Source: Planctomycetia bacterium (lineage in GTDB: Bacteria > Planctomycetota > Planctomycetia > Pirellulales > Thermoguttaceae). Taken from it: DNA of 48,435 nucleotides. The position numbers and the translations under genes are program-made. The stretch is taken from assembly GCA_030535245.1 (NCBI GenBank), contig JAUNBJ010000014.1, positions 1 through 48,435 on the forward strand, in the 5' to 3' direction. The notes below the pieces were generated by a model. It was not told the DNA's origin. It saw only the letters and a program-made list of their open reading frames with translations, and ran no database searches. Of the stretch, positions 40,401 to 47,912 are shown in pieces (positions within the stretch are counted from its first letter, which is position 1; every line of letters begins with the position of its first letter).

Positions 40401-41046
40401 TCGCTTCCGCCGTGCCGTCGAACGGAACGTAGAACGTCAGCTCCGGTTTGCCCGGCACCATGTCGATCGCGGAAACCTCATCCAGCTCAAGACGGATGTC
40501 GAAAAACCGATACACCCCCGGCTGGCTGTAGTCGTATCGCAGGAACAGGTTCCGAAGCCCCTCGTCGAGAACCTGATTGAACGGAATCGTCTGCTTCCCG
40601 CCGTTGAAGTTGACATACAGTGCCTTGTAGTAATGCGTATCCGCAGCGCTGCGTCCTTCGTAGAAATACCGTCCGGTACTCCCCTTGGGTCCTTGCGTGA
40701 CGATGTACATGCAGTACTCGTGATCCAGCATTTTCTTAAAATCCGGCAACGGAATATGAACGGTCAGGTTTCCCATGTCGGACGATTTCATTTTCGTCGC
40801 GTCGATTTCCAGCCCGTCCTGGTCGATTTTGGCCCCCAAATCGGGCGTCTTGTCACGGTTCAGGGCAAAGAACGTCAGGACCGTTTTTTTCGTCTCTTTC
40901 GTAACGACGCGAATCTCCTTGTCGCTACGAACCAGCTCCAGCGTATCCCACGCCGGAAGCCGAAACGATTGCAAAACGTCCCCCTTCTCCTCCGCCAGGC
41001 AGGGGAGGCAGAAACTCACCATCAAAACAGCAAACAGTTTTTTCAT
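37411..41046 (-). CDS. Large secreted LamG-domain protein with hydrolase-like barrel
   Basis: 1211 residues from the ATG at 41046; GGAG lies within the upstream in-frame ATG codons at 41058, favouring the inner start. A signal peptide (MKKLFAVLMVSFCLPCLA) marks export. Residues about 205-415 form a LamG/concanavalin-like jellyroll (FYVPFDGTAEAK, RGAISAWVKLDW, WHHVVFCWND, GWIDELKIYS). Residues about 700-1110 look like a TIM barrel (FSGQNTLQYPLVWYNG, KFDREGLEFMGTINQNN, ILHLP-type strand, VEWRCRKLAEWYKVLA), suggesting a glycoside hydrolase without a family I can name. A small beta domain closes the protein. It lies 88 nt downstream of a DUF1080 gene and is likely co-expressed for polysaccharide use. 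Confidence 0.8.
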   Translation of the reverse strand: MKKLFAVLMVSFCLPCLAEEKGDVLQSFRLPAWDTLELVRSDKEIRVVTKETKKTVLTFFALNRDKTPDLGAKIDQDGLEIDATKMKSSDMGNLTVHIPLPDFKKMLDHEYCMYIVTQGPKGSTGRYFYEGRSAADTHYYKALYVNFNGGKQTIPFNQVLDEGLRNLFLRYDYSQPGVYRFFDIRLELDEVSAIDMVPGKPELTFYVPFDGTAEAKIASGEKTPKKAEKLVYQDGILGQAAQFSRSLNNRLEYSLDKNLNPERGAISAWVKLDWEQKADGTKLAGGEWRTILSMPWQQETRIGSGAIWLWFYEGKFRGDTSDIADKYLTTAFPHDTSWHHVVFCWNDFGKVCYIDGKKVGRLSDSLNLAQPRNRTQRYCRLPFDSFFVGNLNWNALEGWIDELKIYSEPLLASDVEALYREFRTLKLISGDRYYFNDAPLTISGYVENMSDNVEKVSLHLTDAKGNNIQEEIELSCGKGRTPFTFSRDELPAGTYQITLSSNGMKIADDNIWVWDGKTTTDVASQPISGNRWNRELKRKLVEKIDPTTLGKDRLVSVGTLKVSEQNGKKYLETEAVAGHRFAVLLKFPEPGQKQYCIEYDFPDNACRTVDVVAQSAKGGNSEYELQVGYLTGDEYPNTGKMITQSYLYWPRNEDVALIFMCARNTQAGAAVGEIRVYEVEGPLPEASVHPARPVNGWTRNVGIYFEDPAIGYDFGLVKDGFEAQNFETMLNRICDYMKFSGQNTLQYPLVWYNGAIGDRYMPRTHAKRYFEGFLKKFDREGLEFMGTINQNNIDFEVPPVTRKDIKEGNLYNSVFTIHSTGTPHPGGWHGTPPNFNPLHPDVQAMTLRYFDEIIAIGKEHPSFKGIVLHLPKHALHSFGDIHAGYNDYMIEGFEKDTGIQVDVDKTDPKRGKRYYEWLMANAKEPWVEWRCRKLAEWYKVLAKKLSDARPDLKLVVNAFIPIIYEHKADEYVNEKDYWDEVNRYAGIDAKYFKEVPNMVIEQTVFPADYRWMLDRYPKERREHLRFAEERIGMYASLLRGDTAWIHHHDRYWESAIGREKEINDKPNVLLADWIQEHPWRVTTLNPAGFYAMKHYVMPLKYKDVQSITKGGFLIGSYGMEEYLVPFIAAFRALPAVAFSDRPESTDDVKVRQYTNGRNTWFYCVNCSDKPQTVTVKCPTKQVIDLGRWVRVNLKGDFRVTLQPYQLRSFRY

Positions 41047-41134
41047 CTTTTTCTCCATACAAACAGGAAAAGGTCGCAACAGCATCCGCATATTACGACC
41101 TTTTCTCGATTTTAAAACACTTACCCACCTGCCG

Positions 41135-42202
41135 TCAGTCCAGATACTGCACCCAAATGTTGCGGAACTGCACGTTGTTGCCATGCCCCTGGAAGTAAAT
41201 TCCGCGAGGTTCGTTCGCTTCGGGCTTGCAACCGGGAGTCTGGCCGGAAAGCTCGATGTCGTTGTGAATCACGATCCCGTTCAGGGCGGAAGTGATACGT
41301 GCGTTGGCAATTTTCTTCCCATCGGCATCGTACTTGGCCGGAGTCAGGATGAAGTCGTACGTCTGCCACTTCAGCGGAGAATAACAGGCGTTGAACAACG
41401 GTCGGGTCTGCTGATAGAAACCTCCGCACTCGTTGTTTTCCCCACGAAGCCCAAAGGAATCCAGCACCTGCGACTCGTAACATTCGCTCAGATAAACGCC
41501 ACTGTTGGAACGTCCCTGGCTTTTGGCACGCGGCATGAACGAAAGCATGAACTCGCAGTGCAGGTAATACTTTTTCTGGGAGTCAATCGCCTTGGTGGTA
41601 AACTCGGAGAACATCGCGCCGGTTTCCTCATTGATTTTGCGGAAACGCGCAATCTTATCGGTATTCGTCTTGTCGGGTGCCATGCCGTCGTACAGCAACA
41701 CGCCCCCCTCCGGACAGGCTCGGCCCAACGTCACGCTCTTGCGATCCACCGGCTCGGCAATGCGGTCGGGCATTCCGGGGGTCGGGAAAATCAGCTTCTT
41801 CGCCTTGATGTCAAGACGTGCCACGGCATCCTTCCTCTTTTCAGGAATCGGAAGCTGCTTCTTGTAGTCCTCCTTGTTTTCCATATAGGCGGCCTTGAAT
41901 TCGACAAAATCGCCCTTCACCTCCCCCTTGAACACGATACGATACTGGCCATCCAGCCAACCTTCCCCCGGAAAACCACCGGGGAATCCGACCAGCGTGA
42001 ACTTGCCGTCGCCGTCGGCAATCACTTGAACCGCGAACGCTTTTTCGCCCGCTTTCCAGAGATATTCTCCCTGAATGCCGAAATCACGACCGTCCATTTC
42101 ATTTTTCTGCACGTCGGCTACGGAGGTGTACTCCTGTGCGACGCATACGTTCGAGAAAGCCGCCACCAGCAGGGCCGCCGCGAACAGGGAAGTGTATTTC
42201 AT
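41135..42202 (-). CDS. Secreted DUF1080 protein (3-keto-disaccharide hydrolase-like)
   Basis: 355 residues with signal peptide (KYTSLFAAALLVAAFSNVCVA). The C-terminal half (about 170-355) is a DUF1080/PF06439 jellyroll: YYLHCEFMLSFMPRAKSQGRSNSGVYL, YESQVLDSFG, PLKWQTYDFILTPAKYDADGK, ARITSALNGIVIHNDIEL and the final IYFQGHGNNVQFRNIWVQYLD are hallmark strings. The N-terminal half is a small beta domain. Some family members hydrolyse 3-keto-glycosides. First gene of a two-gene operon with the LamG protein. GGAG precedes the start. Confidence 0.9.
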   Translation of the reverse strand: MKYTSLFAAALLVAAFSNVCVAQEYTSVADVQKNEMDGRDFGIQGEYLWKAGEKAFAVQVIADGDGKFTLVGFPGGFPGEGWLDGQYRIVFKGEVKGDFVEFKAAYMENKEDYKKQLPIPEKRKDAVARLDIKAKKLIFPTPGMPDRIAEPVDRKSVTLGRACPEGGVLLYDGMAPDKTNTDKIARFRKINEETGAMFSEFTTKAIDSQKKYYLHCEFMLSFMPRAKSQGRSNSGVYLSECYESQVLDSFGLRGENNECGGFYQQTRPLFNACYSPLKWQTYDFILTPAKYDADGKKIANARITSALNGIVIHNDIELSGQTPGCKPEANEPRGIYFQGHGNNVQFRNIWVQYLD

Positions 42203-42687
42203 TTTTGATGCTCCAAATAAAGATACCGGAAGGAATGGAAAAATAACCTGGGCGACTTCGGACGCCGGTCTTTACCTGAAAACCAACCCCACAAAGCAAC
42301 CTGTATCTATTGTATCGGATTTGCAACTTCCCTTCAAGCCGGGGGCGTGCAAAAATTTTGCCAAACGGTCTGTATCATAAAGGAACGGGGACACCCCGAA
42401 TAACACAGGCGACAGCGCCATTTGCGGCACAGATGGACGGACACCGAAGGGAGAGGCATAAAGGCGGGAACAAATCATATCCGCGTTTGCCGTATTGGAT
42501 TAGGGAGAAAAACAATCAAAAAAATTTTGAAAACAGTTCCGTTTTACCCCCTGTTTTTCTCCTATTAGTGAGGGGAGGTAATCCGATATATCCCATATCA
42601 GATTACCCGCCAAAAAATCAGGAAAGGAGATTTACTGTATTCTATATCAACTACCCCCACAATTCAATATGGAAAGGAGCCAACCCC
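42203..42687. other. Intergenic region with junction to Firmicutes-type element
   Basis: No host gene is seen. Composition changes in this interval and the mobile element's left end must lie here, but I cannot fix it. A palindrome GCAAAA-A-TTTTGC near 42348-42360 is one candidate end. A strong inverted repeat at 42577-42607 (GGTAATC-C-GATAT with ATATC-A-GATTACC) lies ahead of tnpW and could be an attenuator or operator. Confidence 0.5.
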
Positions 42688-42858
42688 ATGAAAAGCGATA
42701 ACAAAAACAAGGCGAACAACAACGAGGGCGGACGGTTTTCAAAGCGGATTGGTTCCACAACCTACCTTGTTTCCGTCCATTTCAGCAAGACGAGCAAGGA
42801 AACCTTTGAGGACAAGATGATGCGTTTTGTAGAAAGCGAGGTGCGGAAAACTGCTTAA
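42688..42858 (+). CDS. tnpW: Transposon-encoded protein TnpW
   Basis: 56 residues, start preceded by GGAAAGGAG. RFSKRIGSTTYLVSVHFSKT, then SKETFEDKMMRF, is the TnpW signature: a short protein just upstream of tnpX in Tn4451-like elements. Function unresolved; it may modulate the recombinase. Confidence 0.88.
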   Translation: MKSDNKNKANNNEGGRFSKRIGSTTYLVSVHFSKTSKETFEDKMMRFVESEVRKTA

Positions 42859-42904
42859 ACCCGTATGTGCCGCAGAGGGAGCAGACAGCCGGAAAGAGGA
42901 AACC

Positions 42905-44734
42905 ATGAACAACGAAAAACTGACAATCCTTTATGAGCGTTTGAGCCATGAGGACGGGCGGGAAAATGAATCCCTGTCCATCGAAAACCAGAAAGCATAT
43001 CTGGAGGAATACGCTGTCCGAAACGGCTTTACCAACTTTGTCCACAGGACGGACGACGGATGGAGCGGCACACGCTGGGACAGACCCGGCTTTTTGCAGA
43101 TGATGGACGATATAGAGCGCGGCGGCGTGGGGCAAATCCTCATAAAAGACATGAGTCGTCTGGGGCGCGACCACTTGCGCGTGGGCTTGTTTTTAGAGCA
43201 GCTACGGGAAATGAATGTCCGGCTGATTGCCGTTGCCGAAGCGATAGACACAGCCAAAGGCGAGGACGATTTTATGCCGTTCCGCAACATATTAGCGGAG
43301 TGGCACGCCAGAGATACAAGCCGTAAAATACGGGCGATATTCGGCGCGAGGACGGCGGCGGGAAACCATGTCACAGGCGCGTTGCCCTACGGCTATCTGC
43401 ATGACCCGCAAGACCGCCAGAAATGGATTGTGGACGAGGAAGCCGCAGCCGTTGTAAAGCGGATATTTCAAGGCGTGATAGCGGGAAAAAACCTTGCCAA
43501 AATCGCGGAGGAACTGACCGCCGACAAGATACTGACACCCGCCGCGCATTGGAGGGCTATCGGGGAGCGCACAAGCATGGGCGCGGCGGGAGCAAACCCC
43601 TATAAATGGGCGACCGCCACGCTCATTCAAATCCTCAAAAAAGAGGAATATATGGGCTGGAAAATCCTCAACAAAACGGGAACGGACAGCTACAAATCCA
43701 AGAAGCGGCAGCCCACCCCCGAAAACAGGCTTGTTTTCAAAGACGCGCACCCGCAAATCATTGACGAGGAAACATGGAATATCGTTCAGAGATTGCGGGG
43801 AACGAAACGCCGCGTATATAAGCTGGACGGAGAGCCTAACCCGCTGACAGGTGTTCTCTATTGCGCCGATTGCGGAGAAAAAATGTACCACAAGCGCGGG
43901 AACACAGGCAGACCAGACCAACCCCATCATGAGTATGTGTGTTCAAATTACCGTCACTATTCCAAAAGCTGCACCTGTCACTATATCCGCGTGAGCGTGG
44001 TGGAAAATCTGATACTGGACGCTATACGGAGCGTGAGCAAATATGCCCTTGAAAATGAAGCGGAGTTTATCGAGCGCGTCCGCGAAAAAACCGAGCTGCA
44101 ACAGGAAGCGGCGGTAAAGGAAAACCGCAAAAGGCTGACAAAAGCCAAACGCCGCCGCGAGGAAACCGGCGGCTTAATCAAGAAGCTGTATGAAGCCTAC
44201 GCCACGGGGAAGATACCGGAAACCCACTTTTCCGAACTGCTGACAGGCTATGACGCCGAGCAGAAAAGCCTTGATACGGAAATCGAAAAGCTGCAAGCCG
44301 AGATTGACCGCTACAACACCGACAGCATAAGAGCCGACAGGTTTTTGGAACTGGTGAAGCGGCACACCGAGTTTACCGAGTTTTCCGCCGCGCTTTTGAA
44401 CGAGTTTGTAGAAAAGGTAATCGTCCATGAAGCTACCCGAAAAAACGGAGTACGGGAACAGGAGGTTGAAATCTATCTGAACTTTATCGGCAAGTTTGAA
44501 CTGCCCGCGCAGGAGGAACAGCCGGAGGAAACGCCCGTAAGGAAAAGCAAGAAGAAGCCGCGCCACGAAATGACGGAGGAACAACAGGCAATCTTGCGTC
44601 AGCGCGACAAGGAACGCTACGCCAGAAAAGTAGCCGCCAAGAAAGCCGCTGAGGAAGCGCAGCGGGCGGCAATCCTGCAAGGCACAGCCTACGAATTGCC
44701 GCCGCAGGAAAGCGAGGTACAGAAAAGCGCATAA
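42905..44734 (+). CDS. tnpX: Large serine recombinase, TnpX-like
   Basis: 609 residues. The resolvase domain has YERLSHEDGRENES with nucleophile S14, then SIENQKAYLEEYA, DDGWSGTRWDRPGFLQMM and DMSRLGRDHL. The recombinase domain follows (GYLHDPQDRQKW...AVVKRIFQGVI..NLAKIAEELT), then a zinc ribbon (CADCGEKMYHK, CSNYRHYSKSCTCHYI), a coiled coil and a DUF4368 C-terminus (VEIYLNFIGKFELP). It excises and inserts the element as a circular form. A Lys-rich tail ends the protein. Confidence 0.95.
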   Translation: MNNEKLTILYERLSHEDGRENESLSIENQKAYLEEYAVRNGFTNFVHRTDDGWSGTRWDRPGFLQMMDDIERGGVGQILIKDMSRLGRDHLRVGLFLEQLREMNVRLIAVAEAIDTAKGEDDFMPFRNILAEWHARDTSRKIRAIFGARTAAGNHVTGALPYGYLHDPQDRQKWIVDEEAAAVVKRIFQGVIAGKNLAKIAEELTADKILTPAAHWRAIGERTSMGAAGANPYKWATATLIQILKKEEYMGWKILNKTGTDSYKSKKRQPTPENRLVFKDAHPQIIDEETWNIVQRLRGTKRRVYKLDGEPNPLTGVLYCADCGEKMYHKRGNTGRPDQPHHEYVCSNYRHYSKSCTCHYIRVSVVENLILDAIRSVSKYALENEAEFIERVREKTELQQEAAVKENRKRLTKAKRRREETGGLIKKLYEAYATGKIPETHFSELLTGYDAEQKSLDTEIEKLQAEIDRYNTDSIRADRFLELVKRHTEFTEFSAALLNEFVEKVIVHEATRKNGVREQEVEIYLNFIGKFELPAQEEQPEETPVRKSKKKPRHEMTEEQQAILRQRDKERYARKVAAKKAAEEAQRAAILQGTAYELPPQESEVQKSA

Positions 44735-44871
44735 CCGAATATGGAAACACTGAAAGCGGCTTGTTCACAAAAAGGGCAAGCCGCTTTGTTGCGTTCAATA
44801 TGGCTATCTCTTAATCCCTTCCCTTCCTATCACATCCATTCCACACCCAAAACTGAAAGGAGCAAAACGAC

Positions 44872-45222
44872 ATGGCAAAGAGCAAAATCGAAAAAATCAC
44901 GAGCATTGAGGAAGAAATCCGGCAGCTTGAAAACAAGCGGAAACAGCTAATCCAAGCGCAGAAAAAGGAGGAGCGCAACGCCAGAACGAAACGCCTTTGC
45001 AAGCGCATGGGACTTTTTGAAAGTATGCTCCCCGACACGATACCGCTGACGGAGGAGCAATTCAAAATCTTCCTTGAAAAAACAATCCTCACCGACCAGA
45101 GCCGCCGCATACTGGACGGGCTGACCGCACAGAACGCCGCAGCACCCGCCGCCAAAGCCGCCTATACGCCGCAGGAGAGCCGCGAGGACGGGGACGCGGA
45201 CGAGGACACGGCGCAAGGGTAA
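44872..45222 (+). CDS. DUF3847 protein
   Basis: 116 residues, start preceded by AAAGGAG. Helical: SIEEEIRQLENKRKQLIQAQKKEERNARTKRLCKRMG, then FLEKTILTDQSRRIL, the DUF3847 pattern. It regularly sits next to relaxase genes in Firmicutes conjugative elements and may be a relaxosome accessory or plasmid-mobilisation protein of the MobC type (inference). Confidence 0.88.
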   Translation: MAKSKIEKITSIEEEIRQLENKRKQLIQAQKKEERNARTKRLCKRMGLFESMLPDTIPLTEEQFKIFLEKTILTDQSRRILDGLTAQNAAAPAAKAAYTPQESREDGDADEDTAQG

Positions 45223-45328
45223 CGGGCTTATGCCCCTACCCTTGCTTTGAGCAAGGGCGCACTTATATACCACATGAATGTGGTATGTGCGGTCTTGCAG
45301 ACGGCGTTTTGTGCCTGTCGGCACAAAA
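45213..45328. other. Candidate oriT upstream of relaxase
   Basis: Three inverted repeats are packed between DUF3847 and the relaxase: GCAAGGGTA/TACCCTTGC (45213-45245), ATACCACAT-GA-ATGTGGTAT (45267-45286) and TTTTGTGC-CTGTCG-GCACAAAA (45307-45328). Nested palindromes next to a mob gene are the usual form of oriT. No nic consensus was identified with certainty. Confidence 0.5.
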
Positions 45329-45367
45329 GGAAACGGCGGGAACGACCCGCAGAAAGGAGCGCGGCGC

Positions 45368-46774
45368 GTGGCAATCTACCATTGCAGTTTGAAAATCATC
45401 AGCCGCGGCAAGGGCAAATCCGCAGTTGCCGCCGCAGCTTACCGAAGCGGCGAAAGCCTAACCAACGAATATGACGGAGTAACCCACGACTACACCCGCA
45501 AGGGCGGCGTAGTCCATACGGAAATCCTCTTACCCGAAAACGCCCCCGCTGAGTATGCAGACCGCAGCCTTTTATGGAACGCGGTTGAGAAAATCGAGAA
45601 AGCGAAAAACGCGCAGCTTGCGCGGGAGATTGAAATTGCCCTGCCCCAAGAACTGACGAGGGAGCAGGGCATTTCTCTTGTGCGGGAGTATGTAAAGGAG
45701 CAGTTTGTCAATGCGGGAATGTGCGCCGACCTTGCTATTCACGACACAGGTGGCGGCAATCCCCACGCTCATGTCATGCTGACAATGCGCCCCTTTGAGC
45801 AGGGCGGCGCATGGGGAGCAAAGCAGAAAAAGGAGTACATTTTAGACAGGAACGGGAACAAAATCTATGACCCGAAAAAGCGGCAGTACAAATGCAAATC
45901 TATTCCCGCCACCGACTGGAACGAGCAGACCAAAGCCGAGGAATGGCGGGCGGCATGGGCTGAAATCTGCAATCGGGCATTGGAGCAGAACGGACACGCA
46001 GAGCGCATAGACCACCGCAGCTATGAACGGCAAGGGATAGACCAGATCCCCACCGTCCATTTAGGCGTTGCCGCTTCCGCTATGGAAAAGCGCGGCATAC
46101 GCACAGAGCGCGGCAATCTCAACCGAGAAATCGAAGTGACAAATCAGCGTTTACGGCAACTCAAAGCGCGTATCTCCAAGCTGCAAAACTGGCTGAAAGA
46201 GGAACAGGCAAACACCGAGCCGCCCACCCTTGCCGACTACATTCAAGGTATTCTGTCCCGCAAGGCGCAGGCGGGAAAATCAAGCTATTCCCAATCGCTG
46301 TATAACCTCAAGGACGCGGCGAAAATGCTGAACTTCCTGCAACAAAATCAGATAATGGATATGGCGGGGCTTGATGAAAAGTTTAAGGGTATGATAGGCG
46401 AGCAGATGGATATACGGGATAAGCTGAAACCCATTGACAGGCGGCTTGCCACGCTGAAAAAGCATATCGAGCAAGCCGACATATATTTCAAATACAAAGG
46501 CGCAAAGAAGCTGACGGAGGCAGATGAAATCATGTTCACGGCGGCGAAAAATTATCTCAAAGGCGTGATGAACGGCAAGACTACCATTCCGACAAAGGCA
46601 TGGAAAACGGAGTACGACAAGCTGACCGCCGAGCGGAAAACCCTCAATCAGCGGTATCTTGCCCTCAAAGACGAGGTAAAGGAAGCCGAGCAAATCCGAA
46701 AGAGCGTTTACACTATCTTGCGGCGCGAACAACGGGAGCAAGCACCCCGCAGGACACAGGAAACGGAATTGTAA
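45368..46774 (+). CDS. MobA/MobL family relaxase
   Basis: 468 residues, GTG start at 45368 with AAAGGAG upstream. The MobA/MobL relaxase domain begins AIYHCSLKIISRGKGKSAVAAAAYRSGE, with the conserved AYRSGE tyrosine, and carries the metal-binding histidine motif HDTGGGNPHAHVMLTMRPF near residue 125. The C-terminal half is a coiled coil (NREIEVTNQRLRQLKARISKLQNWL). It nicks at oriT to start DNA transfer; equivalent to TnpZ of Tn4451. Confidence 0.93.
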   Translation: MAIYHCSLKIISRGKGKSAVAAAAYRSGESLTNEYDGVTHDYTRKGGVVHTEILLPENAPAEYADRSLLWNAVEKIEKAKNAQLAREIEIALPQELTREQGISLVREYVKEQFVNAGMCADLAIHDTGGGNPHAHVMLTMRPFEQGGAWGAKQKKEYILDRNGNKIYDPKKRQYKCKSIPATDWNEQTKAEEWRAAWAEICNRALEQNGHAERIDHRSYERQGIDQIPTVHLGVAASAMEKRGIRTERGNLNREIEVTNQRLRQLKARISKLQNWLKEEQANTEPPTLADYIQGILSRKAQAGKSSYSQSLYNLKDAAKMLNFLQQNQIMDMAGLDEKFKGMIGEQMDIRDKLKPIDRRLATLKKHIEQADIYFKYKGAKKLTEADEIMFTAAKNYLKGVMNGKTTIPTKAWKTEYDKLTAERKTLNQRYLALKDEVKEAEQIRKSVYTILRREQREQAPRRTQETEL

Positions 46775-46860
46775 AAGGAAATCGGCGGGCAGCTTGTCCT
46801 GCCCGCCGATGTTCGCATTTGAGAAATACGGAGTGTTCAATCAATCCTACAAGCTGGATA

Positions 46861-47364
46861 TTATTTCTCTTGTGCAGGAGCAACCTTTCCGTATCCGTCC
46901 CATGCAAATAGTGCGTCTTTGCTTTCGTCAGCAAGCATTTTATCAATCTTGCAGATATACAGATAGTGGTCACCTGCTTCAACCGTTTGTTCCAAAGTTA
47001 CCTCAAACACTACTTTTGCGTCAGCGGGTGCCTGAATGTCGTTGCCGTCTAAATTTTGCAATTCAATCGGAGTTTCAGCCAGCTTATCCGTTTTTCCTCC
47101 GTTAGATGAGCCGTATGCCATACACGCATCGGCAAGGGTCACGCCCGGAACAGCGATAACCGCTTTGTTCGTTCTCCGAATATTCTCGCCTGTATTTGCT
47201 GCTTTGCCCATTCCGAATGCCAACATAGGCGGATTGAACGAAGCGTACATGAAAAAGGATACGGGAGCCATATTCAGTTTGCCGTCCTCTTTCCTTGTGC
47301 AAACAAGCACCAACGGATCTGGAGAAGTGAGTGCAGTTGCCTGCCCAATGTTAATCTCTTTCAT
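46861..47364 (-). CDS. Flavin reductase-like domain protein
   Basis: 167 residues from the inner ATG (47364; AAAGGA upstream). GQATALTSPDPLVLVCTRKEDGKLNMAPVSFFMYASFNPPMLAFGM matches the FMN-binding split-barrel of the flavin reductase/HpaC-like family, followed by ENIRRTNKAVIAV and a DAKVVFEVTLEQTVEAGDHYLYI strand pair. Probably uses FMN and NAD(P)H. Divergent from an HxlR regulator with which it shares overlapping promoters; this pairing suggests redox or electrophile response. Confidence 0.88.
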   Translation of the reverse strand: MKEINIGQATALTSPDPLVLVCTRKEDGKLNMAPVSFFMYASFNPPMLAFGMGKAANTGENIRRTNKAVIAVPGVTLADACMAYGSSNGGKTDKLAETPIELQNLDGNDIQAPADAKVVFEVTLEQTVEAGDHYLYICKIDKMLADESKDALFAWDGYGKVAPAQEK

Positions 47365-47405
47365 GGTAAGTACCATCCTTTCTTTTTTCAGTGAATCAGT
47401 GGTTG

Positions 47406-47434
47406 TTGACTTTTCCTGATAAGTTAATTATACT
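47406..47434 (+). promoter_or_regulatory. Promoter of hxlR-type gene
   Basis: TTGACT at 47406-47411, 17-bp spacer, TATACT at 47429-47434. It overlaps the opposing promoter. Confidence 0.7.
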
Positions 47435-47454
47435 TAGTCCATAAAAGAAGTCAA
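47427..47454 (-). promoter_or_regulatory. Promoter of flavin reductase gene
   Basis: Minus strand: TTGACT (47454-47449), 16-bp spacer, TATAAT (47432-47427). The two -10 boxes overlap, so the promoters compete and one bound HxlR dimer could control both. Confidence 0.7.
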
Positions 47455-47508
47455 GTACGCAGAAATATCTAACATAGTTAGGTGAACCATACCGCAGGAG
47501 GAAAAGAA

Positions 47509-47874
47509 ATGAGCAAAGAAATATCTTATGAAGAGTATGTAGAAAAAGTAAAGCAGGGAATCCTGACTGATGCCGGAAACTGTCCTGTCACACCTTTGCT
47601 TTTAATGTTGCAGGGGAAGTGGAAATTTCAAATCATATATGAGCTTTGCATAAAAGACCCAATCCGTTTTGGTGAATTAAAAAAAGCAATTGACGGAGTA
47701 ACAAACACCGTTTTAACATCTTCTCTGCGTGAATTGGAAAAGGATGGTTTGATTTCCCGCATTCAGTTCAATGAAATACCACCTCATGTAGAATATTCCT
47801 TAACAGAAAAAGGAAAAGCACTCTTGCCTGTTTTTTATGAAATAACAAAATGGGGCTTCAAGTATACCCCGTAA
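47509..47874 (+). CDS. HxlR-family transcriptional regulator
   Basis: 121 residues from the ATG at 47509 (CAGGAGG upstream). Winged-helix HxlR signature: CPVTPLLLMLQGKWKFQIIYEL, IRFGELKKAIDGVTNTVLTSSLRELEKDGLI and VEYSLTEKGKALLPV. The N-terminal Cys (C25 in GNCPV) corresponds to the redox-sensing cysteine of YodB/HypR-type regulators. It probably responds to quinones or other electrophiles and represses the divergent reductase. Confidence 0.92.
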   Translation: MSKEISYEEYVEKVKQGILTDAGNCPVTPLLLMLQGKWKFQIIYELCIKDPIRFGELKKAIDGVTNTVLTSSLRELEKDGLISRIQFNEIPPHVEYSLTEKGKALLPVFYEITKWGFKYTP

Positions 47875-47878
47875 AAAA

Positions 47879-47912
47879 ACTGCCGGATTAACAAATCTGG
47901 CAGCTTTTTTAT
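47879..47912 (+). terminator. Terminator after hxlR-type gene
   Basis: CTGCC-GGATT pairs with AATCT-GGCAG around AACA, followed by six T. Located 5 nt after the stop codon. Confidence 0.8.

Noticed and set aside
37903..41115. 1070-codon plus-strand open frame
   Set aside because: It is antisense to the LamG gene, whose signal peptide, domains and ribosome-binding site are clear. The frame is open because of codon bias on the real strand.
40775..42208. 477-codon plus-strand open frame
   Set aside because: Antisense to the LamG and DUF1080 genes, both supported by family motifs.
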